Shown here: positions 60,995 to 64,000 of the stretch, one piece after another
Layout of the letters: every line of letters starts with the position of its first letter
Position numbering within the stretch: the stretch's first letter is position 1
Assembly: GCA_020283715.1 (NCBI GenBank)
Contig: JAIQCW010000013.1
Location: forward strand, 81,425 to 145,424
Reading direction: 5' to 3'
DNA from: Cytauxzoon felis
Lineage: Eukaryota; Apicomplexa; Aconoidasida; Piroplasmida; Theileriidae
DNA length: 64,000 nt
The notes under the pieces: model-generated
Database searches by the model: none
The model's input: the letters and a program-made list of their open reading frames with translations, nothing else
Told to the model about the DNA's origin: nothing
Program-made: the position numbers and the translations under genes

Positions 60995-61999
60995 TTACAG
61001 TGTGATACCATATACCTGTTGAAGAGTGTATGCAACAGCGGCTTCATCATTAGTTAAGTTCACATAATATTTAGCCTCTCCTTTAACGAAATCATCTGCA
61101 TTATCAACGGCAAATGATAAGTTTGAAAATTTCATAATCTCGATATCATTTTCACCATCTCCAATAAACGCACATGATGGTGGATCTTCTCCAAAGTGTT
61201 CCATTAATATCTTTAAACCTTCTGTTTTACTACAACCTGCTGGTAAGTAATCATAAATACCATTTGGATACGGTTTCACAATAAAATCTTCACCATTCTT
61301 CAATCCCGGTATATCAATGTTCGTTAAATCCTCATTGGAGTAAATGGTCACAGTTATAATAGATTCTTTCAACAAATCCTCATAACTTATCAGTACAGGT
61401 TTTGGATAATTATCCTCTTGACATATCTTTTCTAACTCATCTACTAATTCTACACATTTTAACGAGGCTGAAAGTGAGTAGAAAATTGTTGATGATAATA
61501 GTCCCTTCTCCTTTAAATAATTATAAAATGATCTCAATACATCAACAGTAAATACATTTGAATGAATTACACTTCCATCGTTACCATACACTACATATCC
61601 ATTGACATATATACCGGGGTAACCGTTGTAACCAGTTTCCTTCTCAAGATTATCAAATAAATATAAAGCTGAATGATATGTACGTCCTGAATGTCGTAGA
61701 TTAATATGATCATTCAACATACCAGTACAGAAGAATGGTGTATAACCAAGTTTAATTACTTCTTTTAATGCCTTTATATTTTTATTCATGGCTTCTTCAT
61801 TATTTGTATAGAATGTACCATCTAAATCTAGTGCAAAGTATTTGGGAGGATTCTGTGGTTTAATGAATTCATCTCTAGTACTAGTGCTCACAATTCGTAC
61901 ATCTGCTTCCACATCTTTACTATCATTTAAATCTGTACGTCCACATTCAATAGTATAAAACAAATGCGATATAATAAAGTATACTATTAGCTTCATCAT
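60995..61999 (-). CDS. Secreted HAD-superfamily (Cof-type) phosphatase 1
   Basis: The signal peptide (MMKLIVYFIISHLFYTIECG) leads into a Cof/type-IIB haloacid dehalogenase domain. Motif I is FALDLDGTFYTN (nucleophile D58, acid/base D60). Motif II is FFCTGM, motif III Lys is in GCSKTEGLKIL, and motif IV is FIGDGENDIEIMK. All catalytic residues are present, so activity on small phosphorylated substrates is plausible. The gene has no introns. It is tandem with the paralogue at 62620-63630; the 5' ends of the two genes are nearly identical. Confidence 0.9.
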   Translation of the reverse strand: MMKLIVYFIISHLFYTIECGRTDLNDSKDVEADVRIVSTSTRDEFIKPQNPPKYFALDLDGTFYTNNEEAMNKNIKALKEVIKLGYTPFFCTGMLNDHINLRHSGRTYHSALYLFDNLEKETGYNGYPGIYVNGYVVYGNDGSVIHSNVFTVDVLRSFYNYLKEKGLLSSTIFYSLSASLKCVELVDELEKICQEDNYPKPVLISYEDLLKESIITVTIYSNEDLTNIDIPGLKNGEDFIVKPYPNGIYDYLPAGCSKTEGLKILMEHFGEDPPSCAFIGDGENDIEIMKFSNLSFAVDNADDFVKGEAKYYVNLTNDEAAVAYTLQQVYGITL

Positions 62000-62264
62000 C
62001 TATCGAGGATGTAGAAGCGACAATGTAATTAGAATATTCCTTCTAGTGATGTCATCGGTACTAATGAAACATCTGTTATTTAAAATAAATAAACAAATGA
62101 TAAATACAATAGTTACAAAAATACATCTTCTAATTTAAATTAAAATATTAATAAATTATTGATATTTATAATTAAATAAATTTTATATCTGATGTGTATG
62201 TTTCACCTGCACTCTACTTACTACCGATTGGTCTAGGAAATATCCACCTTTTTTTCTTCACTAT

Positions 62265-62520
62265 GAATTCCACCGAGGTACTTTCACTCCTTCACCTTTC
62301 CTTCCACTCGAGGTCCTGCCGTCAGCTCTTCTGATTACTTCCCCGTAAACGGTATACCCACTCCCAGAGATCGTGGCAGAAGTGTAGTGATTTGACCTCA
62401 AGTGGAATACCTGGAAGCGATCTACGGGAGCTGGAAGGGGAAATAAATGGAAGAGCTCCATGAATGGAAAAGATGGACCTCAGGTGGAGAGCTGTCCGCA
62501 AGACGAAGGAGAGGTTGGAA
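62265..62520 (-). repeat. Dispersed repeat in HAD2 3' flank
   Basis: About 100 bp from the HAD2 stop. Contains CCACTCGAGGTCC, CTGCCGTCAGC, CCGTAAACGG, AGAGATCGTGG, AGC-GATCTACGGGA-GCT, AGCTGTCCGCAAG. It occupies the position equivalent to the repeat beyond HAD1. Confidence 0.92.
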
Positions 62521-62619
62521 AAGAAATGTGGACCAGACAACACATTACTAATTATATTCGAGTATGTATAAAATTTTAAACTACATTAGACAAGTGACTG
62601 CAATTTTTAGCAAGATATT

Positions 62620-63630
62620 TTACGGAGTGATTCCATAAACCTGTTGTAAAGTGTATGCAACAGCTGCTTCATAGTTTGACAATTTAACAACATATTTAGC
62701 TTCTTCTTTAACATATTCATTTGCGTTATTCACAGCAAATGATAAGTTTGATAGTCTCATTGCTTCAACATCATTTTCACCATCTCCAATATAACCACAT
62801 GATGACGGTTCTTCACCCAGATGTTCCATGAGCACTTTTAAACCTTCAGCTTTATTACTGCCAGGAGGTGTAATTTCATATTTGTTATTGGATGCTTTTA
62901 CAATATTGTAATCTATACCTATGGTTAAACCTGTTATACTCATATTCTTCAAATCATCACGAGTATATACTACGAATATTACAATATTTTCCTTCAATAA
63001 TTTTTCTTCTGTTATTAATTCGACCGGTGCACGTCTGGTAGATTTGAATTTTTCCTCCAACTCATTTGTTAATTTCGTACATTTCAATGATCTCGAAGAT
63101 GAAAAGAAGACCGTTGATGATAACAATCCCTTCTCCTTCAAATAGTCATAAATTATCTTCAATGTCTCTTCCTTAAATTGAATTGATCTAATTATCCTCC
63201 CATCTTTATCATAAACTACAGAACCACAAGCATAAACACCAGGATAACCATTATAGCCAGATCTTTCCTTGAGATTATTTAACAAATATAAAGCTGAATA
63301 ATATGTACGTCCTGAATGATGTCGTAGATTGATATGATCCTTCAACATACCAGTACAGAAGAATGGTGTATAACCAAGTTTAATGAGTCCTTGAAGTGCC
63401 CTCAGATTTTTATTCATAGCTTCCTCATTATCTGTATAAAAGGTACCATTTAAATCCATACCGAAATATTTTGGTGGATTCTGTGGTTTAATGAATTCAT
63501 CTCCAGTACTAGTGCTTACAATTTTTATAACATTAGCCTCCACATCTTTACTATCATTTAAATCTGTACGTCCACATTCAATAGTATAAAACAAATGCGA
63601 TATAATAAAGTATACTATCAGCTTCATCAT
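62620..63630 (-). CDS. Secreted HAD-superfamily paralogue 2, motif I altered
   Basis: Tandem paralogue of the previous gene, with the same signal peptide and pro-region. Motif I is FGMDLNGTFYTD: the second Asp of DxD is Asn (codon AAT at 63448-63450). The general acid/base is therefore missing. Motifs II (FFCTGM), III (GSNKAEGLKVL) and IV (YIGDGENDVEAMR) are kept. It may be a non-catalytic or binding version, or have changed chemistry. No introns. Confidence 0.9.
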   Translation of the reverse strand: MMKLIVYFIISHLFYTIECGRTDLNDSKDVEANVIKIVSTSTGDEFIKPQNPPKYFGMDLNGTFYTDNEEAMNKNLRALQGLIKLGYTPFFCTGMLKDHINLRHHSGRTYYSALYLLNNLKERSGYNGYPGVYACGSVVYDKDGRIIRSIQFKEETLKIIYDYLKEKGLLSSTVFFSSSRSLKCTKLTNELEEKFKSTRRAPVELITEEKLLKENIVIFVVYTRDDLKNMSITGLTIGIDYNIVKASNNKYEITPPGSNKAEGLKVLMEHLGEEPSSCGYIGDGENDVEAMRLSNLSFAVNNANEYVKEEAKYVVKLSNYEAAVAYTLQQVYGITP

Positions 63631-63929
63631 CTATCGAGGATGTAGAAGCGACAATGTAATTAGAATACAATACATACTATTATAATCATTAACAAAGATC
63701 ATAAATTTATCAACTATTCACTTCGGTTAATGGGGATGGATATTACTATAAATTTAAATATTTATTATTACTATAAGACATTATTAACATTTTAAAACAC
63801 TATAATATCATTAAACTATACTTTGTACTAAGAAATAATAAATGAAATATTTTATCAAATTTACTACGATGAAGGACCGAACTAAATGAAACACTTCTAT
63901 CCCATAAATTATTATAATATATATTCTTT
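63631..63929. other. 5' flank of HAD paralogue 2
   Basis: AT-rich upstream region. The first 38 bp or so match the upstream sequence of paralogue 1 exactly. No gene seen. Confidence 0.5.
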
Positions 63930-64000
63930 CCACCTGAAATCCACATTTCTTTTCCAACCTCTCCTTCGTCTTGCAGACAGCTCCTCCACTTGAGGTTAAA
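63930..64000 (+). repeat. Dispersed repeat cut by window edge
   Basis: CCACCTGAAATCC, CTTGCAGACAGC and CCACTTGAGGT at the right edge. The copy continues outside. Confidence 0.85.

Overview
This window is nuclear DNA of an apicomplexan parasite, most likely a piroplasm (Theileria/Cytauxzoon/Babesia group). It is AT-rich and very compact. Genes are split by short introns (about 35-60 nt, GT...AG), and neighbouring stop codons can be 5-21 bp apart. It encodes apicoplast functions (IspE and a bL28-type ribosomal protein with a leader), a 6-Cys-like surface protein, three tandem ApiAT-type transporters, and secreted protein families. The species cannot be fixed from sequence alone. Theileria sensu lato or Cytauxzoon is an inference from gene content and base composition.

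Layout. 0-12.5 kb: hypothetical protein, UMP-CMP kinase, TRIAP1/Mdm35-like protein, hypothetical protein, ubiquitin-activating enzyme E1, VAC14, and a NUS1-like cis-prenyltransferase subunit. 12.9-18 kb: TatD-family nuclease and a kinesin-13. 18.7-30 kb: a secreted protein, PUM3/Puf6, an Orc1/Cdc6 ATPase, a PPR-like protein, IspE and bL28. 30.6-43 kb: a small membrane protein, eIF2-beta, ZC3H15/DFRP1, PARN (split by a homopolymer frameshift) and gamma-tubulin complex protein GCP4. 43-64 kb: secreted alpha/beta hydrolase, 6-Cys-like protein, three ApiAT transporters, PX-WD40 protein, RRB1/GRWD1, and two tandem secreted HAD phosphatase-like proteins.

The outstanding feature is a dispersed modular repeat with about 48 copies, roughly one per 1.3 kb. 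Each copy is bounded by short inverted ends (CCACYTGAGGT ... ACCTCARGTGG). In between are small interchangeable dyad (hairpin) modules whose stems change in a compensatory way while the cores stay fixed. Copies occur in three settings. (1) They sit in introns, where they account for the long introns I resolved; the short introns lack them. (2) They sit in 3' flanks, usually 20-110 bp beyond a stop codon, and are absent from the divergent promoter regions except for one decayed fragment. (3) They lie inside eight coding positions, always read in the same orientation and frame (peptides such as [27 protein letters not shown]). The closest known analogy is the Rickettsia palindromic element, which also inserts in frame into genes. 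I know of no described equivalent in piroplasms.

CDS entries give the full genomic span from start to stop, introns included. Many exon joins were read by eye from GT/AG sites and protein family alignment, and no transcript data were available.
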